From the NCBI RefSeq assembly GCF_024642105.1, contig NZ_JAHEBT010000053.1:62001-126000 (forward strand): 64,000 nucleotides of DNA, in the 5' to 3' direction. The position numbers and the translations under genes were made by a program. Below, one piece after another: positions 1 through 8,120 of this stretch (within the stretch, counting starts at the first letter, position 1; each line of letters starts with the position of its first letter). Under the pieces are notes generated by a model. The model searched no databases, was not told the DNA's origin, and was given only the letters and a program-made list of their open reading frames with translations. The stretch comes from Flavobacterium sp. (GTDB taxonomy: Bacteria; Bacteroidota; Bacteroidia; Flavobacteriales; Flavobacteriaceae).

Positions 1-462
1 TATTACAGAAAAACATCCTTCTATTGGATCTCCAACGGCAATCCCTTCTAAATCATTCCAAAATTGCATACTATCATAAAATACTTTTTCATGCTTTTCT
101 TGGTATACCAATTCATAACTCAAATCTTCTTTTGAAATTCGGTATAACAAGGCTGGATTAGCGACACTTAAAATAAATACATACGTATTAGTTTGAGCGA
201 TACTTCTAAACTCACTATTTTTCTCATTGGGAATTTGAATTTCTTTCTTTTGATTTAGCTTCAAATCAATATAACCAAATCTAGATTTATCAGCAGCGTA
301 CCACACCTTTTCATTGTCCAAAACTAAAGCGCGAATACTGATTTTATCCTCTAACAAAGTATCTATTACAACAGATGTAAAATAATTTTTAGTAATTCTA
401 TCTTTTGATTTACAAGAACATAAAAGAATACTAACTACAATAAAAAGGATTATTTTCTTCAT
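1..462 (-). CDS. Lipoprotein resembling YCF48/BNR-type repeat proteins (C-terminus cut off by the window edge)
   Basis: The frame opens with ATG at 462 and stays open for 154 codons to base 1, so the C-terminal part lies outside the window. The start reads MKKIILFIVVSILLCSCKSK: a short hydrophobic signal with a lipobox (LLCSC), so a lipoprotein is likely. Further on, the stretch reading FYDSMQFWNDLEGIAVGDP is typical of the beta-propeller proteins annotated as oxidoreductase or photosystem II assembly factor YCF48-like in Flavobacteria. The propeller assignment rests on this one motif; the enzymatic name often given to the family is unsupported. It is divergent from the next gene. Confidence 0.6.
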   Translation of the reverse strand, partial: MKKIILFIVVSILLCSCKSKDRITKNYFTSVVIDTLLEDKISIRALVLDNEKVWYAADKSRFGYIDLKLNQKKEIQIPNEKNSEFRSIAQTNTYVFILSVANPALLYRISKEDLSYELVYQEKHEKVFYDSMQFWNDLEGIAVGDPIEGCFSVI

Positions 463-578
463 AAAAAACAGGATTTAAAATGCTAAAATACAATTAATTA
501 AAATGTAGGCATAGTGTTCTTTTATTTATTGGCACAGTAATTGGAAAGTTATCAAATGTAATCTTAAATCGACTTATT

Positions 579-1520
579 ATGAAAACTAAACTATTCTTTT
601 GGACCGTAATTGGAACTTTTATTGTGACTCAAATACAAGCACAAAATAGATACCAAATAAATACAATGAACACCGAAATTAGCGCTAATTTAGATTTAAG
701 AGCAGTTTCGTCACTATTTGGAGAAGCTCGAAATTTGGAAGATTTTGAAATGCATTTGAATGATCCTAAACTTCAACTATCTAATTTAGACTTGAATAAT
801 GATAATCAAGTTGATTATTTAAGAGTTGTAGAATCTGTTGAAAACAGAAACCACCTCATTTTAATTCAGGCCGTTATTGACCGTGATGTATATCAAGATG
901 TAGCTACAATAAATGTAGAAAAAAACAACTATAATTCTGTTAACATACAAATTATTGGAAATAGAAATTTATATGGAGCTAATTACATTTACAACCCCGT
1001 TTACTATAGAACCCCTATACTATTAAGTTTGTTTTGGAATTCAAATTATCGTCCCTATTACTCTAATTGGAGATGGAATTACTATCCTAAACACTATTAT
1101 TCTTGGAATTCACGCCCATATTATAAATACCATTCAAGCCATAGTTATAGTTTGAACAACTATCATAATAATTCCCAAAATTATAGAAGAAATCATTATA
1201 CAGAAGATACTTATAAAACAAAGTACAACAATCAACGATACAATTATAATAATTCAAATCAACCAGTGTACGAATCGAATCATCGTGAATCAACGTATAA
1301 TGGAAACCTAAGAGATTCAAATGAATACAGTCACGAAGAAAGAAATAATGGAAGTAATAGAAATAGAATCAAAAACGAAAATTATAGACGAGATAATATC
1401 GAAAATAAACCTTTCGAAATGAAAGAAGTGGAAATTAACCGAAATAACACACAATATGTTTCCACTCCATCAATGAGAGAAAACAACAGAAACTCCAGAG
1501 AAAATTTTCGAAGAAATTAA
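579..1520 (+). CDS. Secreted Asn/Tyr-rich protein of unknown function
   Basis: A 313-residue protein with a signal peptide (cleavage likely after VTQIQAQ). Residues about 25-130 form an ordered N-terminal domain containing DLNNDNQVDYLRV, which resembles a single EF-hand-like calcium loop or a FG-GAP-like turn. From about residue 140 the protein becomes low complexity, rich in Asn, Tyr, Arg, His and Ser, and is probably disordered. Similar secreted proteins are common in Flavobacterium, and no function is known to me. It stands alone, with a clear terminator after it and a divergent gene before it. Confidence is high that it is a real exported protein and low for any role. Confidence 0.7.
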   Translation: MKTKLFFWTVIGTFIVTQIQAQNRYQINTMNTEISANLDLRAVSSLFGEARNLEDFEMHLNDPKLQLSNLDLNNDNQVDYLRVVESVENRNHLILIQAVIDRDVYQDVATINVEKNNYNSVNIQIIGNRNLYGANYIYNPVYYRTPILLSLFWNSNYRPYYSNWRWNYYPKHYYSWNSRPYYKYHSSHSYSLNNYHNNSQNYRRNHYTEDTYKTKYNNQRYNYNNSNQPVYESNHRESTYNGNLRDSNEYSHEERNNGSNRNRIKNENYRRDNIENKPFEMKEVEINRNNTQYVSTPSMRENNRNSRENFRRN

Positions 1521-1540
1521 CCTTAAACTTAGAATCATTA

Positions 1541-1570
1541 AAAACACGGAATCGGCTTCCGTGTTTTTTT
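1541..1570 (+). terminator. Rho-independent terminator of the secreted-protein gene
   Basis: An 11-bp stem (1541-1551 pairs with 1557-1567) with loop TCGGC is followed by a run of T. It ends the gene at 579-1520 and insulates kup. Confidence 0.85.
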
Positions 1571-1602
1571 ATTATTTTTTATCCTAATATATTTAAAAAG
1601 AG

Positions 1603-1610
1603 TAAATTTG
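1603..1610 (+). promoter_or_regulatory. Promoter -7 box of kup
   Basis: TAAATTTG matches the Bacteroidetes -7 consensus TAnnTTTG, 21 bases before the kup ATG. No clear TTTG is seen at -33. Confidence 0.5.
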
Positions 1611-1631
1611 CCCACTTTTTAATTAAATATC

Positions 1632-3593
1632 ATGAGCGTAGCGCACAAAGATCTTCATAGTAAATTAACACTTGGCGGTCTATTAGTTTCTTTAGGAATT
1701 ATTTATGGTGACATTGGAACCTCTCCCTTGTACGTAATGAAAGCCATTCTTGGTGACCATATTATAAATGCCGACATTGTTTTAGGAGGAATCTCTTGTG
1801 TTTTTTGGACACTAACTCTACAAACTACAATTAAATACGTCCTCATCACTTTAAGTGCTGATAACCATGGAGAAGGGGGGATTTTTGCTTTATATGCATT
1901 AGTTAAAAAAACCAAAATACGATGGCTCATCGTACCTGCTATCATTGGAGGAAGTGCATTACTCGCTGACGGAATTATTACCCCTCCTATCTCTGTTTCA
2001 TCTGCCGTTGAAGGAGTTAGAACCTTTTATCCTGAAATTAATACCATACCAATAGTAATTGGAATCTTATTTGTTCTCTTCACAATCCAACAATTTGGAA
2101 CTAAACTTGTAGGGAAATTTTTTGCACCAATGATGCTCATTTGGTTTACTATGTTAGCTGTTTTAGGAGGTATCCAAATATTCAAACATATAGAAGTATT
2201 AAATGCTTTAAATCCATATTACGCTTACCGATTATTATCAATACATCCTGATGGTTTTTTTGTACTTGGTTTTGTATTTCTATGTACTACTGGTGCCGAG
2301 GCATTGTATTCAGACATGGGACATTGTGGACGAAAAAACATTAGAATCAGTTGGATTTTTGTAAAAACGGCTTTAGTATTGAACTACTTTGGACAAGGTG
2401 CTTATTTAATTCACCACGAAGGGCAAACATTAGCAAGTCTTGGCGGAAAAAATGGAAATCCATTTTATTTAATTATGGCTGATTGGTTTCAACCTATAGG
2501 AATTGTAGTCGCCACCCTGGCTGCCGTAATTGCTTCTCAAGCTTTAATTAGTGGCTCGTTTACTTTAATCAACGAAGCAATGCGTTTGAATTTTTGGCCA
2601 AAAGTCAAAATTAAATACCCAACCGAATTAAAAGGGCAATTGTACATTCCTTCAATCAACTGGTTATTATTCTTTGGATGTGTGGGCATTGTTTTACACT
2701 TCGAAGAATCTAGTAATATGGAACACGCTTACGGTTTAGCCATCATTCTTTGTATGATTATGACCACGCTGTTATTGAATTACTACTTAATTATGAAAAG
2801 AGTAAAATGGTTCTTCTTCGTACCATTAATCAGTATTTATTTAGTAATTGAATTTAGTTTCCTTGCAGCCAATATTACTAAATTTGCTGAGGGCGGCTAT
2901 GTGACACTTTTTATAGCTATGCTACTGATTTCTATTATGACAATTTGGTATTTAGCGAAGAAAATTAACAAAGCATATACTAAAATTGTTAAGATTGAAG
3001 ATTACAAAAAAGTATTGGGTGAATTAAGTGCCGATTTGTCCATCCCAAAATATGCTACCCATTTAGTATACATGACCAATGCTGGTAGAGTGGATGAAAT
3101 TGAAGAAAAAGTAATGTATTCTATTCTTCAAAAAAGACCCAAAAGAGCTGATATCTATTGGTTTGTTCACGTAAATATCTTAACCGAACCTTACAAAACA
3201 GAATACAAAGTAACGGAGATATTAAAAGACGACTTGTATCGTGTTGATTTCAACTTAGGATTTAGAGAACCAACTAAAATCAATTTGATGTTCCGCGAAG
3301 TATTGAAAGATATGGTAAAAAAAGGCGAGGTAGATATCACCAGCCGTTACGAATCATTGAACAAAAACAATATTCTTGGAGACTTCAAATTTGTACTATC
3401 TGAAAAATTCTTATCTAACGATAGCGATTTATTGTGGCATGAAAAATTAGTTATGAATTCGTATTTCTTCATTAAAAAACTAAGTTTGTCTGAAGAAAGA
3501 GCCTTTGGATTAGACAGTAGCTCTGTGAAGATCGAAAAATTCCCAATGGTACTCCATGCACCAGAAAACATAGGATTAACAAGAGTAAAATAA
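1632..3593 (+). CDS. kup: KUP/HAK/KT-type potassium uptake transporter
   Basis: A 653-residue inner-membrane K+ transporter, close to the usual 620-650 residues. The family hallmark GDIGTSPLYV lies at about residues 26-35, and about 12 hydrophobic segments fill residues 15-440. The hydrophilic C-terminal region (about 445-653) is the cytoplasmic domain normal for this family. Kup proteins take up K+ with protons. It is transcribed alone, with a promoter box just before it and a terminator after it. No c-di-AMP riboswitch or other structured leader was seen in the short upstream region. The start is ATG with no other in-frame candidate nearby. Confidence 0.93.
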   Translation: MSVAHKDLHSKLTLGGLLVSLGIIYGDIGTSPLYVMKAILGDHIINADIVLGGISCVFWTLTLQTTIKYVLITLSADNHGEGGIFALYALVKKTKIRWLIVPAIIGGSALLADGIITPPISVSSAVEGVRTFYPEINTIPIVIGILFVLFTIQQFGTKLVGKFFAPMMLIWFTMLAVLGGIQIFKHIEVLNALNPYYAYRLLSIHPDGFFVLGFVFLCTTGAEALYSDMGHCGRKNIRISWIFVKTALVLNYFGQGAYLIHHEGQTLASLGGKNGNPFYLIMADWFQPIGIVVATLAAVIASQALISGSFTLINEAMRLNFWPKVKIKYPTELKGQLYIPSINWLLFFGCVGIVLHFEESSNMEHAYGLAIILCMIMTTLLLNYYLIMKRVKWFFFVPLISIYLVIEFSFLAANITKFAEGGYVTLFIAMLLISIMTIWYLAKKINKAYTKIVKIEDYKKVLGELSADLSIPKYATHLVYMTNAGRVDEIEEKVMYSILQKRPKRADIYWFVHVNILTEPYKTEYKVTEILKDDLYRVDFNLGFREPTKINLMFREVLKDMVKKGEVDITSRYESLNKNNILGDFKFVLSEKFLSNDSDLLWHEKLVMNSYFFIKKLSLSEERAFGLDSSSVKIEKFPMVLHAPENIGLTRVK

Positions 3594-3614
3594 AATACTC
3601 TTATCTCAAATACT

Positions 3615-3645
3615 AAAGGCACTGTTTCTCGACAGTGTCTTTTTA
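3615..3645 (+). terminator. Rho-independent terminator of kup
   Basis: CACTGT (3620-3625) pairs with ACAGTG (3632-3637), and the stem extends outward with A-T pairs to 3615/3642, followed by a T-rich tail. Confidence 0.75.
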
Positions 3646-3684
3646 TTTAGAACATTAAAATTTAGCTTTCCAATCAATAAATAG

Positions 3685-3692
3685 TACCTTTG
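3685..3692 (+). promoter_or_regulatory. Promoter -7 box of the RsmB-like methyltransferase gene
   Basis: TACCTTTG fits TAnnTTTG, 17 bases before the ATG at 3710, which predicts a leader of roughly 14 bases. Confidence 0.55.
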
Positions 3693-3709
3693 CAATTCAA
3701 TTATTTACA

Positions 3710-4927
3710 ATGAGATTACACAGAAATTTAGTTTATACTACCATTGACGCTTTAAACGCTATTTTCAACGAAGGAGAATATGCAGACAAGGTGGTAGCAC
3801 GTTCCTTAAAAAAAGACAAACGTTGGGGAAGTTCCGACAGAAAGTTTGTAGCCGAAACGATATATGAAATAGTACGTTGGAAACGTTTATACTCTGAAAT
3901 TTCCGAAGTTAAAGAACCTTTTGACAGAGATAATTTATGGAGAATTTTTGCGGTTTGGGCTGTTTTGAGAGGGTATCCAATTCCAGATTGGCGTCAATTA
4001 GACGGTACTCCTGAACGAAAAATTAAAGGTCGTTTTGATGAATTGTCTAAAATCAGAACCTTCAAAGAATCTATCCCAGATTGGATGGACGAATTAGGAG
4101 TAAAAGAGTTAGGTGAAAAAGTTTGGTCAAAAGAAATTACGGCTCAAAACCAACCTGCTAAAGTAATTCTTCGTGTCAATACGCTAAAAACAACTAAAGA
4201 AAAACTCAAAGCTATCTTGATGGATTTGAATATCGAAACCGAATATTTGAAAGACCAACCTGATGCTTTAGTTTTAAAAGAAAGAGCCAATGTGTTTTTA
4301 ACTGATGCTTTCAAACAAGGTTTCTTTGAAGTTCAGGATGCTAATTCACAATTAGTCGCTGCTTTCCTTGATGTAAAACCAGGAATGCGTGTGGTTGATA
4401 CTTGTGCTGGTGCGGGCGGAAAAACGTTACACATTGCCTCTTTAATGGAGAATAAAGGACAATTGATTGCCATGGATTTATACGAAAGTAAATTAAAGCA
4501 ATTGAAATTGAGAGCCAAAAGAAACAGTGCTTTTAACATTGAATACCGAATTATTGACTCTACCAAGGTTATTAAAAAATTACATGAAAAAGCCGATCGT
4601 GTTTTGATTGATGCACCTTGTAGTGGTTTAGGAGTTCTAAAAAGAAACCCTGACGCTAAATGGAAATTACAACCTGAATTCATCGATAATATCCGTAAAG
4701 TTCAAGCTGAAGTATTGGAAAATTATTCCAAAATTGTAAAACCTGGCGGTAAATTAGTATATGCTACTTGCTCAATTTTGCCTTCGGAAAACCAAGAACA
4801 AGTACAACGTTTTCTTACCACCGAAATTGGAAAACAATTTCAGTTTGTTGAAGACCGAAAAATATTGGCTTCAGAGTCAGGATTTGACGGTTTTTACATG
4901 GCTTTATTGGAACGTAAAAACGCTTAA
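3710..4927 (+). CDS. RsmB/NOP2-family rRNA (cytosine-5) methyltransferase
   Basis: A 405-residue protein with an N-terminal NusB/RsmB-like helical region (about 1-130) and a C-terminal Rossmann methyltransferase domain. Visible motifs are the SAM-binding TCAGAGGKT (about residue 238-246), DAPCSGLG with the product-release cysteine, and YATCSILPSENQ, whose TCS cysteine is the catalytic nucleophile of m5C RNA methyltransferases. The family modifies 16S rRNA or tRNA cytosines; the exact target cannot be read from the sequence, so I give no symbol. It converges on rho, with which it shares a bidirectional terminator. Confidence 0.88.
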   Translation: MRLHRNLVYTTIDALNAIFNEGEYADKVVARSLKKDKRWGSSDRKFVAETIYEIVRWKRLYSEISEVKEPFDRDNLWRIFAVWAVLRGYPIPDWRQLDGTPERKIKGRFDELSKIRTFKESIPDWMDELGVKELGEKVWSKEITAQNQPAKVILRVNTLKTTKEKLKAILMDLNIETEYLKDQPDALVLKERANVFLTDAFKQGFFEVQDANSQLVAAFLDVKPGMRVVDTCAGAGGKTLHIASLMENKGQLIAMDLYESKLKQLKLRAKRNSAFNIEYRIIDSTKVIKKLHEKADRVLIDAPCSGLGVLKRNPDAKWKLQPEFIDNIRKVQAEVLENYSKIVKPGGKLVYATCSILPSENQEQVQRFLTTEIGKQFQFVEDRKILASESGFDGFYMALLERKNA

Positions 4928-4943
4928 GTATAAAACACTAAAC

Positions 4944-4976
4944 ATAAAAAAAGTCCCAATTTGGGACTTTTTTTAT
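4944..4976. terminator. Bidirectional terminator between the methyltransferase gene and rho
   Basis: A symmetric hairpin (AAGTCCCA-ATT-TGGGACTT) has an A-run on the left and a T-run on the right, so it can stop transcripts from both convergent genes. Confidence 0.85.
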
Positions 4977-4993
4977 ACAATTATATTTCAGAA

Positions 4994-6697
4994 TTAATCA
5001 TTCATTGAAATCAAAAACTCTTCGTTATTTCTAGTCTTTTTGAATCGGTCATTGATAAAATCCATTGCTTCCACAGGATTCATATCTGAAAGGTATTTAC
5101 GCATAATCCACATACGTTGTAAAGTTTGTGGGTCTAACAATAAATCATCTCTACGCGTACTTGAAGACGTTAAATCAATGGCTGGGAAAATACGTTTGTT
5201 CGCAATTTTTCTATCCAACTGCAATTCCATATTACCGGTTCCTTTGAATTCTTCAAAAATCACCTCATCCATTTTAGAACCTGTTTCGGTCAAAGCAGTA
5301 GCGATGATACTTAACGAACCACCGTTTTCTACATTACGAGCCGCTCCAAAGAAACGTTTTGGTTTTTGCAATGCATTGGCATCTACCCCACCACTCAATA
5401 CTTTTCCAGAAGCGGGTTGCACGGTATTGTAAGCACGTGCTAAACGAGTAATCGAATCCAAAAGAATAACTACATCATGCCCGCACTCCACTAAACGTTT
5501 GGCTTTTTCTAAAACAATATTAGCAATTTTAACGTGTTCTTGTGGTTCTCTATCAAAAGTAGAAGCAATCACCTCACCACGAACACTACGTTGCATATCG
5601 GTCACCTCTTCTGGACGCTCGTCAATCAAAAGAACAATCAAATATACTTCCGGATGATTGGCTGCAATAGCATTGGCAATGTCTTTTAACAACATTGTTT
5701 TACCTGTTTTGGGTTGCGCTACAATCATACCACGTTGTCCTTTCCCTATTGGAGAAAATAAATCAATAATTCGGGTAGAAATAGTACTTTGCTTTTCAGC
5801 CAATTTGAATTTTTCTTTTGGAAAAACAGGTGTTAAATGCTCAAATGAAACTCGGTCGCGAACCACTTGCGGATCATGTCCGTTAATTTTTAATACGCGA
5901 ACCAATGGAAAGAATTTTTCTCCTTCTTTTGGAGGACGCACTACTCCTTTTACAGTATCTCCTGTTTTTAAACCAAACAATCGAATCTGAGAAGTAGACA
6001 AATAAATATCATCTGGCGAAGCCAAATAATTATAATCAGAAGAACGTAAGAAACCATATCCATCAGGCATCATTTCTAAGACTCCTTCACTTTCTATGAT
6101 TCCGTCAAATTCATAATCAGAGTGTCCAAAATTATTTTTCTTATTCTTTTGGTTGGGATTCTGATTTTGATTGCCGTTTTGATTTGGGTTTTGGTTTTGT
6201 TTATTTAACTGATTCGGATTTGATTTTTTAGTAGCCACTGGTGCAGCTGTAACTTCGCTTGTAGATGGTTCCAAAGGCAATTCAAGCTCTCCTTCATTTC
6301 CTTTAGGAGCCTCCCCTTTTTTAGCTATTTTTTGTTCGTAAGCCGACTTGCTAAATTTAACTACTTTAGGCCTTGTATTATCTGATCCCTCATTCGGAAT
6401 TTCAGCTTTCTCTTCTTTTGGTTTTGAATTTGAAATCACTTCCGTATCAACAATACTTTCTGAAGAAGGATTTGAAGCTGTTCCTTTTTTGGCAGGAATG
6501 ATTCGGGTTCTTTTAGGTTTTTCAGTGCTTACTTCTTCTGAAGAATTGTCAGCAACTGAAGTTTTAGCTTGTTGCTCTACAATTTGAGCAATCAAGTCAT
6601 CTTTTTTAACACCGTTATACTTTATGGTTTTAGCCAATTTAGCTATTTCTTGAAGCTCAGAAAGCTTCATTTCTTTTAATGCAGAAATATCAAACAT
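4994..6697 (-). CDS. rho: Transcription termination factor Rho
   Basis: A 567-residue ATP-dependent RNA helicase that terminates transcription; E. coli Rho has 419 residues. The Rho N-terminal helical domain is at about residues 5-45. An extra region of about 150 residues follows, rich in Lys, Ser, Glu and then Asn/Gln (many NQNPNQ-like repeats), as is usual in Bacteroidetes. The RNA-binding cold-shock-like domain starts at [14 protein letters not shown] (about 205). Walker A is QPKTGKT (about 326-333) and Walker B is [11 protein letters not shown]. Rho genes are often autoregulated; the leader contains a small inverted repeat (6774-6797). It is divergent from the DUF4293 gene. Confidence 0.96.
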   Translation of the reverse strand: MFDISALKEMKLSELQEIAKLAKTIKYNGVKKDDLIAQIVEQQAKTSVADNSSEEVSTEKPKRTRIIPAKKGTASNPSSESIVDTEVISNSKPKEEKAEIPNEGSDNTRPKVVKFSKSAYEQKIAKKGEAPKGNEGELELPLEPSTSEVTAAPVATKKSNPNQLNKQNQNPNQNGNQNQNPNQKNKKNNFGHSDYEFDGIIESEGVLEMMPDGYGFLRSSDYNYLASPDDIYLSTSQIRLFGLKTGDTVKGVVRPPKEGEKFFPLVRVLKINGHDPQVVRDRVSFEHLTPVFPKEKFKLAEKQSTISTRIIDLFSPIGKGQRGMIVAQPKTGKTMLLKDIANAIAANHPEVYLIVLLIDERPEEVTDMQRSVRGEVIASTFDREPQEHVKIANIVLEKAKRLVECGHDVVILLDSITRLARAYNTVQPASGKVLSGGVDANALQKPKRFFGAARNVENGGSLSIIATALTETGSKMDEVIFEEFKGTGNMELQLDRKIANKRIFPAIDLTSSSTRRDDLLLDPQTLQRMWIMRKYLSDMNPVEAMDFINDRFKKTRNNEEFLISMND

Positions 6698-6773
6698 GAA
6701 TGTTCTATGGGTTTAATTTATTTTCTTTAGGAAACTTAAATGTGAAAGATAAGTAGTAAATTTTTATGGATTG

Positions 6774-6797
6774 TCCGTAGGATGAAGTGCTTACGGA
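6774..6797 (-). repeat. Inverted repeat in the rho upstream region
   Basis: TCCGTA (6774-6779) and TACGGA (6792-6797) form a 6-bp inverted repeat with a 12-base spacer, 77-100 bases upstream of the rho start. It may be an operator or a leader hairpin; no other support is visible. Confidence 0.3.
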
Positions 6798-6859
6798 TTT
6801 GTCTTGCAATAATACGAATATTTTTTTATCATACAATAGTATTTATAAAAAAGAAACTA

Positions 6860-6867
6860 TATTTTTG
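6860..6867 (+). promoter_or_regulatory. Promoter -7 box of the DUF4293 gene
   Basis: TATTTTTG fits TAnnTTTG. It overlaps a GTG (6867) that would otherwise extend the coding frame upstream, which argues for the ATG at 6885 as the true start. Confidence 0.55.
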
Positions 6868-6884
6868 TGGGAGAATTAAAAACA

Positions 6885-7298
6885 ATGATACAAAGAATTC
6901 AAACTTTATATTTACTTCTTGTTTTTGTAATTACGGGAGTTTTACCATTTGTTTTTCCTTTGTGGACAACAGCTGATGGTAAAGATTTTCTATTTATGCA
7001 AAATCAATTGTACGTAATTCTTTTTGGACTGAGTACTACACTCACTCTTTTAAGTATCATTTCATACAAGAAGAGACAAAATCAATTTGTTATTGGCAGA
7101 TTGAACATCATATTAAATTTAATTTTATTAGGATTATTTGTTTATCATTCACTAAACTTATCCGGAGAAACTCCTGCAGTTTCTGAGAAGGGTATTGGGA
7201 TGTTTCTACCTATCTTGGCTATCGTATTATTAGGTTTTGCTAATAAGGCCATCAAGAAGGATGAAGATCTTGTAAAATCTGTGGATCGATTGAGGTAA
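6885..7298 (+). CDS. DUF4293 family small membrane protein
   Basis: 137 residues beginning MIQRIQTLYLLLVFVITGVL. Four hydrophobic segments are visible (about residues 7-27, 42-62, 72-92 and 104-122), with a charged C-terminus, so this is a small integral inner-membrane protein. The length and the MIQRIQT opening match the Bacteroidetes family DUF4293, whose role is unknown and which I recall lying beside rho, as here. The start was set at ATG 6885 rather than GTG 6867 because the GTG falls in the -7 promoter box. Confidence 0.75.
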   Translation: MIQRIQTLYLLLVFVITGVLPFVFPLWTTADGKDFLFMQNQLYVILFGLSTTLTLLSIISYKKRQNQFVIGRLNIILNLILLGLFVYHSLNLSGETPAVSEKGIGMFLPILAIVLLGFANKAIKKDEDLVKSVDRLR

Positions 7299-7329
7299 AC
7301 CTATAAACTTAGTTTATTAGTGCGACGAA

Positions 7330-7357
7330 AACCCGAATGTAACCATTCGGGTTTTTC
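7330..7357 (+). terminator. Terminator of the DUF4293 gene
   Basis: ACCCGAATG (7331-7339), loop TAAC, CATTCGGGT (7344-7352), then TTTT. Confidence 0.8.
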
Positions 7358-7408
7358 ATTTTCAAACAATTTTGAATTAAAAAAGAAGAACGCCGCGTGA
7401 AATTTTCT

Positions 7409-7416
7409 TACATTTG
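7409..7416 (+). promoter_or_regulatory. Promoter -7 box of the two-component operon
   Basis: TACATTTG fits TAnnTTTG, 19 bases before the response-regulator ATG. Confidence 0.5.
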
Positions 7417-7435
7417 AAAACAGATACCCAACCCC

Positions 7436-8098
7436 ATGAGCAACAAAATAAAAATCTACCTAGCCGATGATCATCAAGTACTTCTTGATGGTATTCAATT
7501 TTTATTAAACACTATTACTGATTTTGAAGTAGTAGGATTTTCTTTAAACGGAAAAAACTTATACGAAGAAGTAATTGCTACAAAAGCAGCTGTTCTTATT
7601 TTAGATTTGAATATGCCTGAGAAAGACGGAGTCGAAGTGATTAAAGAATTCGCACAAAAAGGAATTCCGTGTAAAGTGATTATCTTATCGAGTTATGATG
7701 ATTTAAAATTAATTAAAGAAATAATGCGCTTAGGTGCCAATGGTTATCTCACCAAAAAATGCGCAGGAGAGAATATTGTAGAAGCAATCTACGCGGTTAA
7801 TAATGGTGAAGATTATTTCTGCAAATCAGTTAGAGAGAAAATCTTTAATTTGGTGACCAAAGACAACCAAAAAGTAAATCCCAATTTTTCTTTAGCGAAC
7901 ACCATTTTAACTGAAAGAGAATTAGAAATCATCACTTTAATTTCTTTAGAGTTAAGCGGAAAAGAAATTAGCGACAAATTATTTATTAGCACCAATACTG
8001 TAGAAACACACCGTAAAAATATTATGAAAAAAATTGGTGCTAAAAATACGATTGGTTTAGTAAAATATGCTATTAACAATAACCTAATTAAGTCTTAA
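7436..8098 (+). CDS. NarL/LuxR-family response regulator
   Basis: A 220-residue DNA-binding response regulator. The receiver domain (about 4-120) shows the acidic pair DD at residues 11-12, the phosphoacceptor Asp57 in LILDLNMPEKDG, and a conserved Lys near 107 (TKKCAG). The C-terminal LuxR-type helix-turn-helix (about 155-215) begins LTERELEIITLI and contains the recognition segment ISTNTVETHRKNI. It lies 22 bases before a histidine kinase of the matching UhpB/DesK class, so the two form a cognate pair in one operon. The signal and targets are unknown. Confidence 0.9.
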   Translation: MSNKIKIYLADDHQVLLDGIQFLLNTITDFEVVGFSLNGKNLYEEVIATKAAVLILDLNMPEKDGVEVIKEFAQKGIPCKVIILSSYDDLKLIKEIMRLGANGYLTKKCAGENIVEAIYAVNNGEDYFCKSVREKIFNLVTKDNQKVNPNFSLANTILTERELEIITLISLELSGKEISDKLFISTNTVETHRKNIMKKIGAKNTIGLVKYAINNNLIKS

Positions 8099-8120
8099 TT
8101 TTTGTTACAATCCTTACTTT

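Noticed and set aside
1571..1631. c-di-AMP riboswitch before kup
   Set aside because: Only about 60 bases separate the terminator and kup, with no room for the aptamer and no conserved GC-rich helices.
4761..4997. 78-codon frame over the end of the RsmB-like gene
   Set aside because: It is an out-of-frame shadow of the methyltransferase and runs through the terminator.
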